From Sphingomonas_R sp036387535 (GTDB taxonomy: Bacteria > Pseudomonadota > Alphaproteobacteria > Sphingomonadales > Sphingomonadaceae), in assembly GCF_036387535.1 (NCBI RefSeq), contig NZ_DASVTO010000018.1, positions 1 to 64,000 of the forward strand: 64,000 nt of DNA. Reading direction: 5' to 3'. The notes beneath the pieces were generated by a model. That model was not told the origin of the DNA and did no database searches. It was given only the letters and a program-made list of their open reading frames with translations. Shown piece by piece: positions 1 to 8,995 of this stretch (its first letter is position 1; each line of letters begins with the position of its first letter). A program made the translations under genes and the position numbers.

Positions 1-2
1 CC

Positions 3-803
3 AGCATCAATCCCGCGATCACGCGTGTGCTGGGCGGGATGTCGCCGATCGATGCCGGCTGGGTGCGCAAGATGCAGGATCATGGCGCGCTGGATGCGGT
101 CGATGCGGTCGCCGTGCACGGCTTCCCGCTCGATTGGAACCTGTGGCAGATCGGCGAATGGCCGACGCGCATCGCCGAGATCGAGGCCGCGGTACCGGGC
201 AAGCCGGTCTGGGTGACCGAAGTCGGTGTCGGATCGTTCGGCGCGGAGGAGGTGCAGGTGTTCGGCATCGATCGCACCGCCGAACTGCTGATCGGCCGTG
301 TGCCGCGCATCTTCTGGTACAGCCTCTATGATCTGCCGCAGTCCTGGGGCGCCACCACCCGCCACCGCGAGGCGGAGGGATCGAGCTATTACCGCCATTT
401 CTACATGGGCCTGATCCGCGAGGATGGCAGCCCGAAGCCCGCGCTCGATCATTATGCCCGTCACGCCGCGGACATCGGCCTGATGCAGTGGTTCCATTTC
501 GAAGATCCGCGGCTGGACGATGCCGTCGCCTGGATGAAGCGGCTCGGCACCCGCCGGCTGCGCACCGGCCTGTCCTGGGCCGACAGCTTCCGCCCCAACG
601 CGATCGACTGGTTCGATCGGCAGATGGCGGCGCTCGCCGATTTCGACGTCACCGTCACCTTCTGCTTTACGCCGGAGCATCTCGGCATCGCGCCGCATCA
701 CACCAGCGCGCCGGTCGATCCGCAGGCCTTTGCCGATTTCTGCGCGTGGATGATCGACCGCTACGCCCCCGCGCTGGCCACCCCGTCCCTGATTTCCGCA
801 TGA
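3..803 (+). CDS. Glycoside hydrolase (TIM-barrel, beta-xylosidase-like), C-terminal part
   Basis: The gene enters the window already open in frame 3 and stops at the TGA at 801-803, so only about 266 C-terminal residues are visible. The segment HGFPLDWNLW followed by WVTEVGVGSF fits the late strands of a clan-A TIM-barrel hydrolase, and the Glu in VTEVG is where the catalytic nucleophile normally lies. After the segment DHYARHAADIG the chain continues with RLRTGLSWADSFRPNAIDWF, which looks like the early strands of a second barrel, but it ends about 90 residues later. The stop overlaps the next start (ATGA). The substrate cannot be told. Confidence 0.65.
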   Translation, partial: SINPAITRVLGGMSPIDAGWVRKMQDHGALDAVDAVAVHGFPLDWNLWQIGEWPTRIAEIEAAVPGKPVWVTEVGVGSFGAEEVQVFGIDRTAELLIGRVPRIFWYSLYDLPQSWGATTRHREAEGSSYYRHFYMGLIREDGSPKPALDHYARHAADIGLMQWFHFEDPRLDDAVAWMKRLGTRRLRTGLSWADSFRPNAIDWFDRQMAALADFDVTVTFCFTPEHLGIAPHHTSAPVDPQAFADFCAWMIDRYAPALATPSLISA

Positions 804-1930
804 AGGCCGAAGCCATGCTCGCACCCCCCGCCCGCCCGATCAACATCGCCATCATCGGGGTCGGCAACTGCGCCAGTTCGCTGGTGCAGGGGCTGTTTCA
901 CTACCGCGACGGCGGCAATGATCGCACCGGCCTTACCCATGCCGAACTGGGCGGCTATCGGCCTGGCGACATCCGCGTGGTCGCGGCCTGGGATGTCGAT
1001 CGCCGCAAGGTCGGGCGGGACGTGTCGGACGCGATCTTCGCCAAACCCAATTGCACCGCGGTCTTCACCGATGCGGTCGAACCGACCGGCGTCACGGTGG
1101 CGATGGGCCGGGTACTCGACGGCTATTCCCCGCACATGGCGGATCAGCCCGACGATCGCACCTTCCTGCTGGCCGATGCGCCCGAACCCGACCGGACCGC
1201 GATCGTGGCGGCGCTGCGCGACGGCGATGTCGACGTGCTGGTCAACTATCTGCCGGTCGGATCGCAGGCGGCGACCGAATTCTATGCCGAATGCGCGATC
1301 GAGGCCGGGGTCGCGTTCGTCAACAATATCCCGGTCTTCATCGCCAGCGATCCGGCCTGGGCGGCGCGCTTCGCCGATGCCGGCATCCCGGTGATCGGCG
1401 ATGATATCAAGGCGCAGCTGGGCGCCACCATCGTCCACCGTGTGCTGACCGATCTGTTCCACAAGCGCGGCGTCAAGCTTGATCGCACCTATCAGCTCAA
1501 TACGGGCGGCAATACCGACTTCCTCAACATGTCGAACCGCGGGCGGCTGGCGTCGAAGAAGGTGTCGAAGACCGAAGCGGTGCAATCCGTCGCCGAACAT
1601 CGGCTGGACGACGACAATATCCATGTCGGCCCGTCCGACTATGTCGCGTGGCAGAATGACAACAAGGTCTGTTTCCTGCGGATGGAGGGGCAGTTGTTCG
1701 GCGGCGTGCCGATGAACCTGGAACTGCGGCTGTCGGTGGAGGACAGCCCCAATTCGGCGGGGGTCGCGATCGACATGATCCGTTGTGCGAAGCTGGCGCT
1801 GGATCGCGGGCTGGCGGGGCCGATCGATGCCGCGTCCGCCTATTTCTGCAAGCACCCGCCGCGCCAGGTGACCGACGACATGGCGCATGACGCCCTGACC
1901 GCGTTCATCGCCGGACCCGCGCGCGCATGA
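800..1930 (+). CDS. Inositol-3-phosphate synthase family protein
   Basis: A protein of about 376 residues in the myo-inositol-1-phosphate synthase family (NAD-dependent conversion of glucose 6-phosphate to inositol phosphate). The N-terminal Rossmann motif is IIGVGNCASSLVQG near residue 20, and the family signature NTGGNTDFLNM lies near residue 234. The start at 800 overlaps the previous stop, which suggests translational coupling; ATG 815 is an alternative. The stop overlaps the start of the dehydrogenase gene by ATGA. The length matches prokaryotic members. The two downstream oxidoreductases suggest that the inositol or cyclitol product is oxidised further, which is inference. Confidence 0.85.
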   Translation: MKAEAMLAPPARPINIAIIGVGNCASSLVQGLFHYRDGGNDRTGLTHAELGGYRPGDIRVVAAWDVDRRKVGRDVSDAIFAKPNCTAVFTDAVEPTGVTVAMGRVLDGYSPHMADQPDDRTFLLADAPEPDRTAIVAALRDGDVDVLVNYLPVGSQAATEFYAECAIEAGVAFVNNIPVFIASDPAWAARFADAGIPVIGDDIKAQLGATIVHRVLTDLFHKRGVKLDRTYQLNTGGNTDFLNMSNRGRLASKKVSKTEAVQSVAEHRLDDDNIHVGPSDYVAWQNDNKVCFLRMEGQLFGGVPMNLELRLSVEDSPNSAGVAIDMIRCAKLALDRGLAGPIDAASAYFCKHPPRQVTDDMAHDALTAFIAGPARA

Positions 1931-2892
1931 CCGGCACGATGCGGGCGGCGGTCCTGACCGGGCCGCAACGAATCGCCATCGAACGCGTCGCGGTCCCCGA
2001 ACCGGCGGCGGGACAGGTACGGGTCCGGCTGGAGGGGTGCGGCGTCTGCGCGTCCAACCTGGGTCCATGGAGCGCGCCCGACTGGCAGACATATCCCGGC
2101 GCACCGGGCGATATGGGGCATGAGGGCTGGGGCCGGATCGACGCTCTGGGCGATGGCGTGACCGGACTCGCAATCGGCCAGCGCGTCGCCACCCTCGCTT
2201 ACCGCAGCTATGCCGACTATGACGTGGCCGACGCCGATGCCGTGGTGCCGCTGCCGCCCGAACTGGATGGGCAGCCCTTTCCCGGCGAATCGATCGGTTG
2301 CGCCATGAACATCTGGCGGCGGTGTGATATTCGCGCGGGGCAGACCGTCGCCATCATCGGCATCGGCTTTCTCGGCGCCATCCTCTGCCGGCTGGCCACG
2401 GACGCCGGCGCCCGCGTCATCGCCATCTCGCGCCGGCCCTTCTCGCTGGACATCGCCCGCCGGTACGGCGCGGCGGAAACGATCGCGATGGACGATCACC
2501 AGGCGATCATCGATCGGGTGAAGGCGCTCACCGACGGCGGCTTCTGCGACCGTGTGATCGAAGCGGTCGGCAAGCAATGGCCGCTCGACCTCGCCGGTGA
2601 ACTGACGGCGGAACGCGGCCGACTGATCATCGCCGGCTATCATCAGGATGGCCCGCGCCAGGTCAATCTGTGGCTCTGGAACTGGCGCGGCATCGACGTA
2701 GTGAACGCGCACGAACGCGATCCGAAAATCTATGTGCAGGGGATCCGCGACGCGGTGGCCGCGGTCGCCTCCGGCCGGCTGGATCCGTCGCTGCTCTACA
2801 CGCACCGTTTTCCGCTCGACCAGCTCGGCGATGCGCTCGATGCGGTCCGCGATCGCCCGGACGGCTTCCTGAAGGGCGTCGTCACGCTATGA
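1927..2892 (+). CDS. MDR-family zinc-binding alcohol/polyol dehydrogenase
   Basis: A 321-residue medium-chain dehydrogenase. GCGVCASN at residues 37-44 supplies the catalytic Cys, GHE at 64-66 is the second zinc-ligand motif, and IIGIGFLGAI around residue 142 is the NAD(P)-binding turn. The four-cysteine structural zinc loop of classical alcohol dehydrogenases is absent, so the protein is shorter than the usual 340-370 residues. It sits between an inositol-phosphate synthase and a Gfo/Idh/MocA protein with ATGA overlaps on both sides, so a polyol or cyclitol substrate is likely. The specific reaction is not known. Confidence 0.8.
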   Translation: MTGTMRAAVLTGPQRIAIERVAVPEPAAGQVRVRLEGCGVCASNLGPWSAPDWQTYPGAPGDMGHEGWGRIDALGDGVTGLAIGQRVATLAYRSYADYDVADADAVVPLPPELDGQPFPGESIGCAMNIWRRCDIRAGQTVAIIGIGFLGAILCRLATDAGARVIAISRRPFSLDIARRYGAAETIAMDDHQAIIDRVKALTDGGFCDRVIEAVGKQWPLDLAGELTAERGRLIIAGYHQDGPRQVNLWLWNWRGIDVVNAHERDPKIYVQGIRDAVAAVASGRLDPSLLYTHRFPLDQLGDALDAVRDRPDGFLKGVVTL

Positions 2893-3884
2893 ACGCGCCT
2901 ATTCCCCGCCCCCGCCTCGGCTTTCTCGGCGTCGGCTGGATCGGGCGCAGCCGCCTGGCGGCGATCGCCGCGACCGGACGGATTGATATCGTCGCCATCG
3001 CCGATCCGTCTCCGGAAAACCGGGCGGAGGCGTTGCTGCTGGCCCCCGGTGCCGCCACCGTGGAGGATCTCGACGCGCTGCTCGCGCACGAACTCGACGG
3101 CATCGTCATCGCGACGCCCAGCGCCTTCCATGCCGCGCAATCGATCGAGGCGCTGGAACGCGGCGTTGCCGTCTTCTGTCAGAAACCGCTCGGCCGGAAT
3201 GGCGGCGAGGCGCGCGCGGTCGTCGCCGCTGCGCGGGCTGCGGACAGACTGCTCGGCGTCGATTTCTCCTATCGCCTGACCGACGGCATGGTCCGCATCC
3301 GGGATCTGCTGACCGCGCAAGCGCTCGGGCCGGTCCATGCGATCGACCTGACCTTCCACAATGCCTATGGCCCCGACAAACCCTGGTTCTACGATCCCGC
3401 CCTGTCGGGTGGCGGGTGCGTCATGGATCTGGGCGTCCATCTCGTCGATCTCGCCTTGTGGGCGCTCGATTTTCCGGCGGTGACCACGGTGTCCAGCCAT
3501 TTGTTCGCCGCCGGCCGGCCTTTGGTCGACCGCGCGACGCAGGTGGAGGATTTCGCCATCGTGACGCTGGGGCTGGAAACCGGCGCGGTCGTGCGGCTGG
3601 CCTGTTCCTGGCGGCTGCACGCCGGCTGCGACGCGGTCATTGCCGCCGATTTCTATGGTCGTGACGGCGGCGCCAGTCTGCGCAATGTCGCCGGCTCCTT
3701 CTATGATTTCGTGGCCGAACAGTATCGCGGCACCACGCGCGCCGTTCTTGCCAATCCGCCGGACGTCTGGGGCGGGCGCGCGGCCGCCGACTGGGCCCGA
3801 CGGCTAGCGGACGGTGCCGGCTTCGATACCGCCGCGGAACGGCTGGTCGATGTCGCCGCGGTGCTGGACCGGATCTACGCATGA
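2889..3884 (+). CDS. Gfo/Idh/MocA family oxidoreductase
   Basis: A 331-residue NAD(P)-dependent oxidoreductase of the glucose-fructose/inositol dehydrogenase family. The N-terminal GFLGVGWIGRSRL is the Rossmann dinucleotide fold. The usual catalytic EKP motif reads CQKPLG near residue 97, so the Lys is kept and the Glu is replaced by Gln. GGGCVMDLGVHLVDLALW supplies the conserved Asp and His of the C-terminal substrate domain. The ATG at 2889 overlaps the previous stop and is preferred over longer readings. It is the last gene of the operon. Some inositol 2-dehydrogenases belong here, but the substrate is unproven. Confidence 0.8.
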   Translation: MNAPIPRPRLGFLGVGWIGRSRLAAIAATGRIDIVAIADPSPENRAEALLLAPGAATVEDLDALLAHELDGIVIATPSAFHAAQSIEALERGVAVFCQKPLGRNGGEARAVVAAARAADRLLGVDFSYRLTDGMVRIRDLLTAQALGPVHAIDLTFHNAYGPDKPWFYDPALSGGGCVMDLGVHLVDLALWALDFPAVTTVSSHLFAAGRPLVDRATQVEDFAIVTLGLETGAVVRLACSWRLHAGCDAVIAADFYGRDGGASLRNVAGSFYDFVAEQYRGTTRAVLANPPDVWGGRAAADWARRLADGAGFDTAAERLVDVAAVLDRIYA

Positions 3885-3972
3885 CCGCCCGCGCACCATA
3901 TTGGATTTAATATCGTAAATTATCAGACGAACGGGTACTTGTCCCGCGTTCGCGACCTGCGCATAAAATCCT

Positions 3973-5847
3973 ATGCCACTGCGCCTTCACCATGGATCCA
4001 TGGGTCCGCTGATCATCGGCTTCTCGCTGCTGGCACTGACGGTGCTCGGCACCTTGTGGATGGTCGACCGGCAGGAACGCAGCTTTGCCATGGTCCGTCA
4101 CACGCTGGAAGTGCAGAATCGGCTCACCACCATCCTGTCGCGGTTGCAGGATGCCGAAACCGGCCAACGCGGCTATCTGCTGACGCGCCGGGCGGAGTTC
4201 CTGAAGCCTTATGACGCTGCGCTGACGGAAATCGGCGCGGACTTTTCGGCGCTGGCCTATCTGGTCGCCGACAATGATCGCCAGGTCAGCCGATTGAAAC
4301 GCCTGCTGCTGCTCGCGGATCGCCGCCGCGCGCTGCTGCGTGCGACGCTGAATCAGGATCGCCTTGCCGCCACGGGCGGTGCGATCTCGCTGGCCGACGA
4401 ACGCGACGGCCGGCGGTTGATGGATGCGATCCGCCGATTGATCCGCGAAATGGGCGTCGAAGAACAGCAGTTGCTGATCGGACGAGAAGCCTTGTCGAAC
4501 CGGCAGGCGGCGCTGGTGAAGATCGGGCTGATCGCCACGATCCTCACGATGTTCCTGCTCGCGCTGTTCGCGATCCGTGCCGAACGGGCGCGCCTGCGGG
4601 ACGCGGTGGCGGCACGTCTTGCGCTGGAGACGGCGAATGCGCGGCTGGTCGCCGAAATGGCGGACCGCACCGCGGCCGAAAGCCAGGTGCGGCAGATGCA
4701 GAAGATCGATAGCATCGGCCAGTTGACGGGCGGCATCGCGCATGATTTCAACAATATGCTGGGTATCATCATCGGCTCGCTCGATCTCGCGATCCGACGA
4801 TGGGATCGCGATCCGATCCACGCCCGCGCCTTCATCGACGATGCCCGCGAAGGCGCGCTGCGCGGGGCGCAACTGACGGCGCGGCTGCTGGCCTTTTCCC
4901 GGCAACAGGCGCTCGAACCCGCGGCGGTGGATGTCAACCGGCTGGTCGGCGGCATGTCGGAAATGCTGCGCCGGACGATCGGGGAGCAGATCGCGATCGA
5001 AGCCGTGCTCGCCGGTGGCCTGTGGCCCGCCTATATCGACGCGGGCCAGCTCGAAAATGCGGTGCTCAATCTGTGCGTGAATGCCCGCGACGCCATGCCG
5101 GACGGCGGAAAGCTCACGATCGAAACCAACAACACGCATCTCGACGAGGCCTATGCCGACGCGCATGCGGAGGTCACCCCCGGCCAATATGTGCTGCTCT
5201 GCGTCACCGACACCGGCACCGGCATGACCCCCGCCGTGATCGAACGCGCCTTCGACCCCTTCTACACCACCAAGGACATCGGCAAGGGCACTGGTCTCGG
5301 GCTGTCCCAGGTCTTCGGATTCGTGAAACAGTCTGGCGGGCATATCAAGATCTACTCCGAACCCGGTCAGGGAACGGCCGTTCGGCTCTACCTTCCGCGG
5401 CATTTCGGGGAAACCGGCACGAACGACGCCCGCGCGGCCAGCGACGACGCCTTGCCGCAGGCGCGGACCGCAGAAACCGTCCTGGTGGTCGAGGATGATG
5501 CGCGCGTGCGCACCATGTCGGTCGATGCGCTGGAAGCGCTTGGTTATACCGTACTCCAGGCCACTGACGGCGCCCACGCGCTCGAAATGCTGGAACATCG
5601 GCCCCGCATTGACCTGCTGTTCACCGACATCATCATGCCCGGGATGACCGGCCGCCAACTGGCGGACCTCGCCAGCGCCCGCTTTCCCGAAGTGAAGATC
5701 CTGTTCACGACCGGCTACACCCGCAACGCCGTCGTCCATAACGGCGTCCTGGATCCCGGCGTCGCCTTCCTGTCCAAACCCTTCTCCCTGCACCAGCTTG
5801 CGGTCAAGGTTCGGCAGGTCCTCGATGGCGGCGGCGCCAACCGCTGA
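3973..5847 (+). CDS. Hybrid sensor histidine kinase (CHASE3-HisKA-HATPase-REC)
   Basis: A 624-residue inner-membrane hybrid kinase. A first membrane segment (about residues 10-30) and a CHASE3-like periplasmic region with AETGQRGYLLT (to about 170) come before a second membrane segment (about 180-200). The phospho-accepting His257 lies in LTGGIAHDFNNML; the N box is NLCVNARDAMPDGG and the G boxes are DTGTGM and GKGTGLGLSQ. The C-terminal receiver begins VLVVEDD and has its phospho-acceptor Asp near 552 in LLFTDIIMPG, with SKPF near the end. The promoter is probably in the AT-rich stretch 3900-3940. It has no adjacent response regulator, so the target is unknown. ATG 4000 is an alternative start. 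Confidence 0.88.
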   Translation: MPLRLHHGSMGPLIIGFSLLALTVLGTLWMVDRQERSFAMVRHTLEVQNRLTTILSRLQDAETGQRGYLLTRRAEFLKPYDAALTEIGADFSALAYLVADNDRQVSRLKRLLLLADRRRALLRATLNQDRLAATGGAISLADERDGRRLMDAIRRLIREMGVEEQQLLIGREALSNRQAALVKIGLIATILTMFLLALFAIRAERARLRDAVAARLALETANARLVAEMADRTAAESQVRQMQKIDSIGQLTGGIAHDFNNMLGIIIGSLDLAIRRWDRDPIHARAFIDDAREGALRGAQLTARLLAFSRQQALEPAAVDVNRLVGGMSEMLRRTIGEQIAIEAVLAGGLWPAYIDAGQLENAVLNLCVNARDAMPDGGKLTIETNNTHLDEAYADAHAEVTPGQYVLLCVTDTGTGMTPAVIERAFDPFYTTKDIGKGTGLGLSQVFGFVKQSGGHIKIYSEPGQGTAVRLYLPRHFGETGTNDARAASDDALPQARTAETVLVVEDDARVRTMSVDALEALGYTVLQATDGAHALEMLEHRPRIDLLFTDIIMPGMTGRQLADLASARFPEVKILFTTGYTRNAVVHNGVLDPGVAFLSKPFSLHQLAVKVRQVLDGGGANR

Positions 5848-5866
5848 TGTCAGGCTGCCATAAGCG

Positions 5867-6838
5867 TCAGACGGCGTAGAACGCCCGATACCAGCGCACG
5901 AACCGTTCGATCCCCTCCGCCAGCATCACCTTCGGCGCATAGCCGGTCTTTGCGGTCAGCCGGGCGGTATCGGCAAAGGTCGCGGTGACGTCGCCCGGCT
6001 GCATCGGCAGCATGATCTTCTCCGCCTCGCGCCCCAAGGCCCGTTCCAGCATCATGATCATGTCCATCAACCCGACCGGGTTGGTGTTGCCGATGTTGAG
6101 CACGTCGTGCCCGCCGTCCGCCGGCGGACGATCCAGCACGCCGACCACCCCGTCCACGATATCGTCGATATAGGTGAAGTCACGCGCCATCCGGCCGTTG
6201 CCGAACACCTCGATCGGCTCCCCCGCCAGGATCTTGCGCGTAAATCCGAACAACGCCATGTCCGGCCGTCCCCACGGGCCATAGACGGTGAAGAACCGCA
6301 ACCCCGTCTGCGGGATCCGGTACAGATGCGCATAGCATCCGCTCATCAGTTCGTTTGCGCGCTTAGTGGCGGCATAGAGCGACACCGGCGTTTCGGACGC
6401 CTCCGTCTCGCGGAACCCCGCACCGCCCATCGGCCGGTCGCCATAGACCGAACTGGACGAGGCATAGACCAGATGCCGCAACCCCGGGGCATGACGGCAT
6501 GCCTCCAGCACCGCGAGATGGCCGAGCAGATTGGACCGTTCATAGGCGAACGGATTGGTGATCGAATAGCGCACGCCGGCCTGCGCGCCCAGATGAACGA
6601 CCGCATCGAACCCGCGATCCCGCACCAGCGCGGCCAGCGCATCGGCATCGGCCAGGTCCATCGTCACCATGTCGAACCCGGCGCGCGCGGTCAGCGTCGC
6701 GGCGCGGGCGTGCTTCAGCGCGGGATCATAATAGTCGTTGAAATTGTCCAGGCCGACCACGCTGTCACCGCGGTCCAGCAGACGATGTGTGGTCGCATGG
6801 CCCACGAATCCGGCGGCACCGGTAACCAGAATCTGCAT
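5867..6838 (-). CDS. NAD-dependent epimerase, UDP-glucuronate 4-epimerase type
   Basis: A 323-residue extended short-chain dehydrogenase. MQILVTGAAGFVGHATTHRL carries the GxxGxxG motif, LDNFNDYYD is typical of GalE/CapI enzymes, SSSSVYG and SLYAATK give the Ser and Tyr-x-x-x-Lys catalytic residues, and RFFTVYGPWGRPDMA is characteristic of UDP-glucuronate 4-epimerases. The ATG at 6838 is chosen because AGAGGG lies seven bases upstream; a longer reading to 6868 has no such signal. It probably makes UDP-galacturonate for the polysaccharide cluster (inference). It is convergent with the histidine kinase gene, 19 bases away. Confidence 0.85.
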   Translation of the reverse strand: MQILVTGAAGFVGHATTHRLLDRGDSVVGLDNFNDYYDPALKHARAATLTARAGFDMVTMDLADADALAALVRDRGFDAVVHLGAQAGVRYSITNPFAYERSNLLGHLAVLEACRHAPGLRHLVYASSSSVYGDRPMGGAGFRETEASETPVSLYAATKRANELMSGCYAHLYRIPQTGLRFFTVYGPWGRPDMALFGFTRKILAGEPIEVFGNGRMARDFTYIDDIVDGVVGVLDRPPADGGHDVLNIGNTNPVGLMDMIMMLERALGREAEKIMLPMQPGDVTATFADTARLTAKTGYAPKVMLAEGIERFVRWYRAFYAV

Positions 6839-6900
6839 GCATGGGCCCTCTTGCTGCGAACGGATCACGCGCTGCTATCGGTGCAGCCCATAAGATGCGC

Positions 6901-7605
6901 TTAATAGAGCCAGCGGCTCCATTCGGCGATCGGTTGCCAACGCGCTCCGGTCTTCTTCAGCGCATACAGCACACCCCAATGTTCCGCGCGCACCGTGACG
7001 AACGCCATGCCGCGATCGCGCACCGGATCGCTGACCTCGAACAGAGGCCAGCAGGATTTGCGGATCCGGTTGAGCGGCCACCAGCGCGCGGTCACGCCCT
7101 TTGGGGTCCAGCTTTGCCGGATGGCGACCCGTTGCTGGATCGCCGTCGGCGATCGCAACATGCGGCGCGCGGTCCCGTCCAACTCCAATTGCGTCAGGCC
7201 GGGCAGGAAATCGCGGCGCGGCTCCGGCTCTTCGATCCGGATCGTGTCGTTACCCAATTCGGTACGCCGCAGCGCGCGCGTGGTGACGCGCGCCTCCGGG
7301 TCCAGCGGCAATGGCGGATACCATTTCAATTCGCGGCGGGCGGGGCGCGGCGCCACGATCATCTCGCGATAGACGTCCAGCGCATTGTCCTGCGTCGAAT
7401 CGTCCAGGCAGACGGGGCGGTTCGGCACCGCCTGCTGCGCCAGGACCGCCTGCACGATCTGCTCCGCGTCGTTCATGGGCCGCGCGCTTTCGCCGCATGC
7501 CGTCAGCAACACCGGCAACAGCATGGCAGACAGGACCGCACGCACGCCGCGATTCACCCGGAACAACGGCGTCGGACGGCGCCAGAAAATATGCATTTCC
7601 ATCAT
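6901..7605 (-). CDS. Putative lipoprotein of unknown function
   Basis: A protein of about 234 residues with an N-terminal arginine-rich stretch, a hydrophobic segment and a lipobox (LLTAC) followed by GES, so it is probably lipid-anchored. The mature part has conserved-looking Trp-rich stretches (TARWWPLNRIRKSCWPLFEV and AEHWGVLYALKKTGARWQPI) but no motif I can assign. The start is uncertain: ATG 7605, 7602 and 7596 are all in frame and none has a strong ribosome site. It lies just upstream of the epimerase gene on the same strand. Confidence 0.6.
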   Translation of the reverse strand: MMEMHIFWRRPTPLFRVNRGVRAVLSAMLLPVLLTACGESARPMNDAEQIVQAVLAQQAVPNRPVCLDDSTQDNALDVYREMIVAPRPARRELKWYPPLPLDPEARVTTRALRRTELGNDTIRIEEPEPRRDFLPGLTQLELDGTARRMLRSPTAIQQRVAIRQSWTPKGVTARWWPLNRIRKSCWPLFEVSDPVRDRGMAFVTVRAEHWGVLYALKKTGARWQPIAEWSRWLY

Positions 7606-7754
7606 CGCAGTGTTGCTAAGTGGTTCCAATCCGATCGGCAAATCTTTGCTGATGTTTTCAGGACACATTTCGGTGTCGCATGGAAAATATCGTTCTGATA
7701 TCGGTTGCATCATGATGGCCGCACCACGCGCGCCGACACCGTTTGGAATTGCAT

Positions 7755-8378
7755 ATGGCGGCGCGCGGCTTCACGCTAAAGAACGAGGAACGACGGCGGC
7801 AGATCACCATTGTCGCCCTGGCCGCTGGTATTTTCATCTCGACGCTGCCCGTCACCAACGAACGCGCCTTGTTCAGCCCCTTTGCCGATACGCCGTTGCT
7901 CGGCGCCTTTTCGCCCACGGCCTATGCCATGTTCACCGGCTATGGACCGGCCGGGGGCAACGGACCTCTCGGTGGCCTCGGCGGCCCGCGCGGTGTTCCC
8001 GGTCGGCCGGGCGCGGCGCTTCCCCCGCCGGCGGCATTCGCCGCCCGCGTTCCGCCCGCGGCTGCGTTTGCCGCGCCACCGGCGGCGCCACCGCCGGTGG
8101 CGAACTTTGCCCGGCCGTTCGATGGACCGCCGCCTGCGCCGGTTGATGCCTTCCCAGGGCCCGGCTTCGGTCCCGGTGACGCGTTGTCGACGCCCGGCGG
8201 CCCAGGTCCGATTTCTGTCGTTCCCGGCAATTCCGGGCCCGCGCCCGCTCCCGCGGTTCCGGAACCGGCCAGTTGGGCGATGCTGCTGGTGGGATTTGCC
8301 ATGACCGGCGCGTTTCTGCGACGCGCCCGTCATGCGCTCGGTCGCCGCCCTGCGGATCCGGAGGTCAGCGAAGGCTGA
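7755..8378 (+). CDS. Pro/Gly/Ala-rich PEP-CTERM surface protein
   Basis: A 207-residue predicted exosortase substrate. After a short basic N-terminus there is a hydrophobic export segment (ITIVALAAGIFISTL), then about 100 residues dominated by Pro, Gly and Ala in a collagen-like pattern. The C-terminus is a PEP-CTERM sorting signal: PEPASWA, a hydrophobic helix and a basic tail with RRAR. The V-type exosortase in this window is the likely processing enzyme. ATG 7755 is preferred over an upstream TTG at 7743. Its 3' end overlaps the convergent protease gene by 14 bases. The low complexity suggests a structural or matrix role (inference). Confidence 0.75.
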   Translation: MAARGFTLKNEERRRQITIVALAAGIFISTLPVTNERALFSPFADTPLLGAFSPTAYAMFTGYGPAGGNGPLGGLGGPRGVPGRPGAALPPPAAFAARVPPAAAFAAPPAAPPPVANFARPFDGPPPAPVDAFPGPGFGPGDALSTPGGPGPISVVPGNSGPAPAPAVPEPASWAMLLVGFAMTGAFLRRARHALGRRPADPEVSEG

Positions 8379-8907
8379 GCCGGTCGGCCTGGAACGTCAC
8401 CGAATCCAGTTCGGCCAGCATGTTCTGCCCCATCAACGACACGCCCAGGCCGCCGCGCACCACCACCGCGCGCAGTTTATGGATGTCGTGACCGGCGACA
8501 TGGACATGATCCAGCGTCGTCCACGCCATTGCGGTGCTGCCGCCGACCGTCTCGACCCGCCCGTTATAATGCCGTTCCTCCGGCTGTACGCCGACGGCCT
8601 GTGCATCGGCGGCGGTCAGCACCACGAAGCTGGCACCGGTATCCACCAGGAACCGTAGCGGTCGTCCGTTCACCCTTGCCGTGACATAAAACAACCCGTC
8701 GGTGCCGCGCGCGACATCCTGCCCGCTTGCCGATGCCGCGCCGCCCGCGATCGCGGGCGATGCCGCGGGCATGACGGCGTTGGCGATCGGGTCGGGCACC
8801 GGCCCTTCGAACAGGCTGTCCCGGTTCGCCCGCGCCGCGCCGATCAGCATCGTTGCCGGGATCAGGCTGAGCATGAGCCAAGAGGGGAAAGACCGGGTGG
8901 AAACCAT
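8365..8907 (-). CDS. Retropepsin-like clan AA aspartic protease
   Basis: A 180-residue protein with an N-terminal signal or membrane segment (LMLSLIPATMLIGAARA) and one retropepsin-type domain. The catalytic motif LVDTGASFVVL has Asp89, and the later LGVSLMGQNML matches the conserved strand of TIGR02281-type bacterial retropepsin-like proteins. One Asp motif per chain implies an active dimer. It probably acts in the periplasm or at the inner membrane. Substrates of these proteins are unknown; its position tail-to-tail with a PEP-CTERM gene may be chance. Confidence 0.8.
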   Translation of the reverse strand: MVSTRSFPSWLMLSLIPATMLIGAARANRDSLFEGPVPDPIANAVMPAASPAIAGGAASASGQDVARGTDGLFYVTARVNGRPLRFLVDTGASFVVLTAADAQAVGVQPEERHYNGRVETVGGSTAMAWTTLDHVHVAGHDIHKLRAVVVRGGLGVSLMGQNMLAELDSVTFQADRLSLR

Positions 8908-8995
8908 GCAGCCTTGATCGCATCATCGCATCAAGGGTTGGTATTCCAACGCCCCTAACGACGCGGTCACCACTTTCTTAAGCGCGGCTCGCGCT

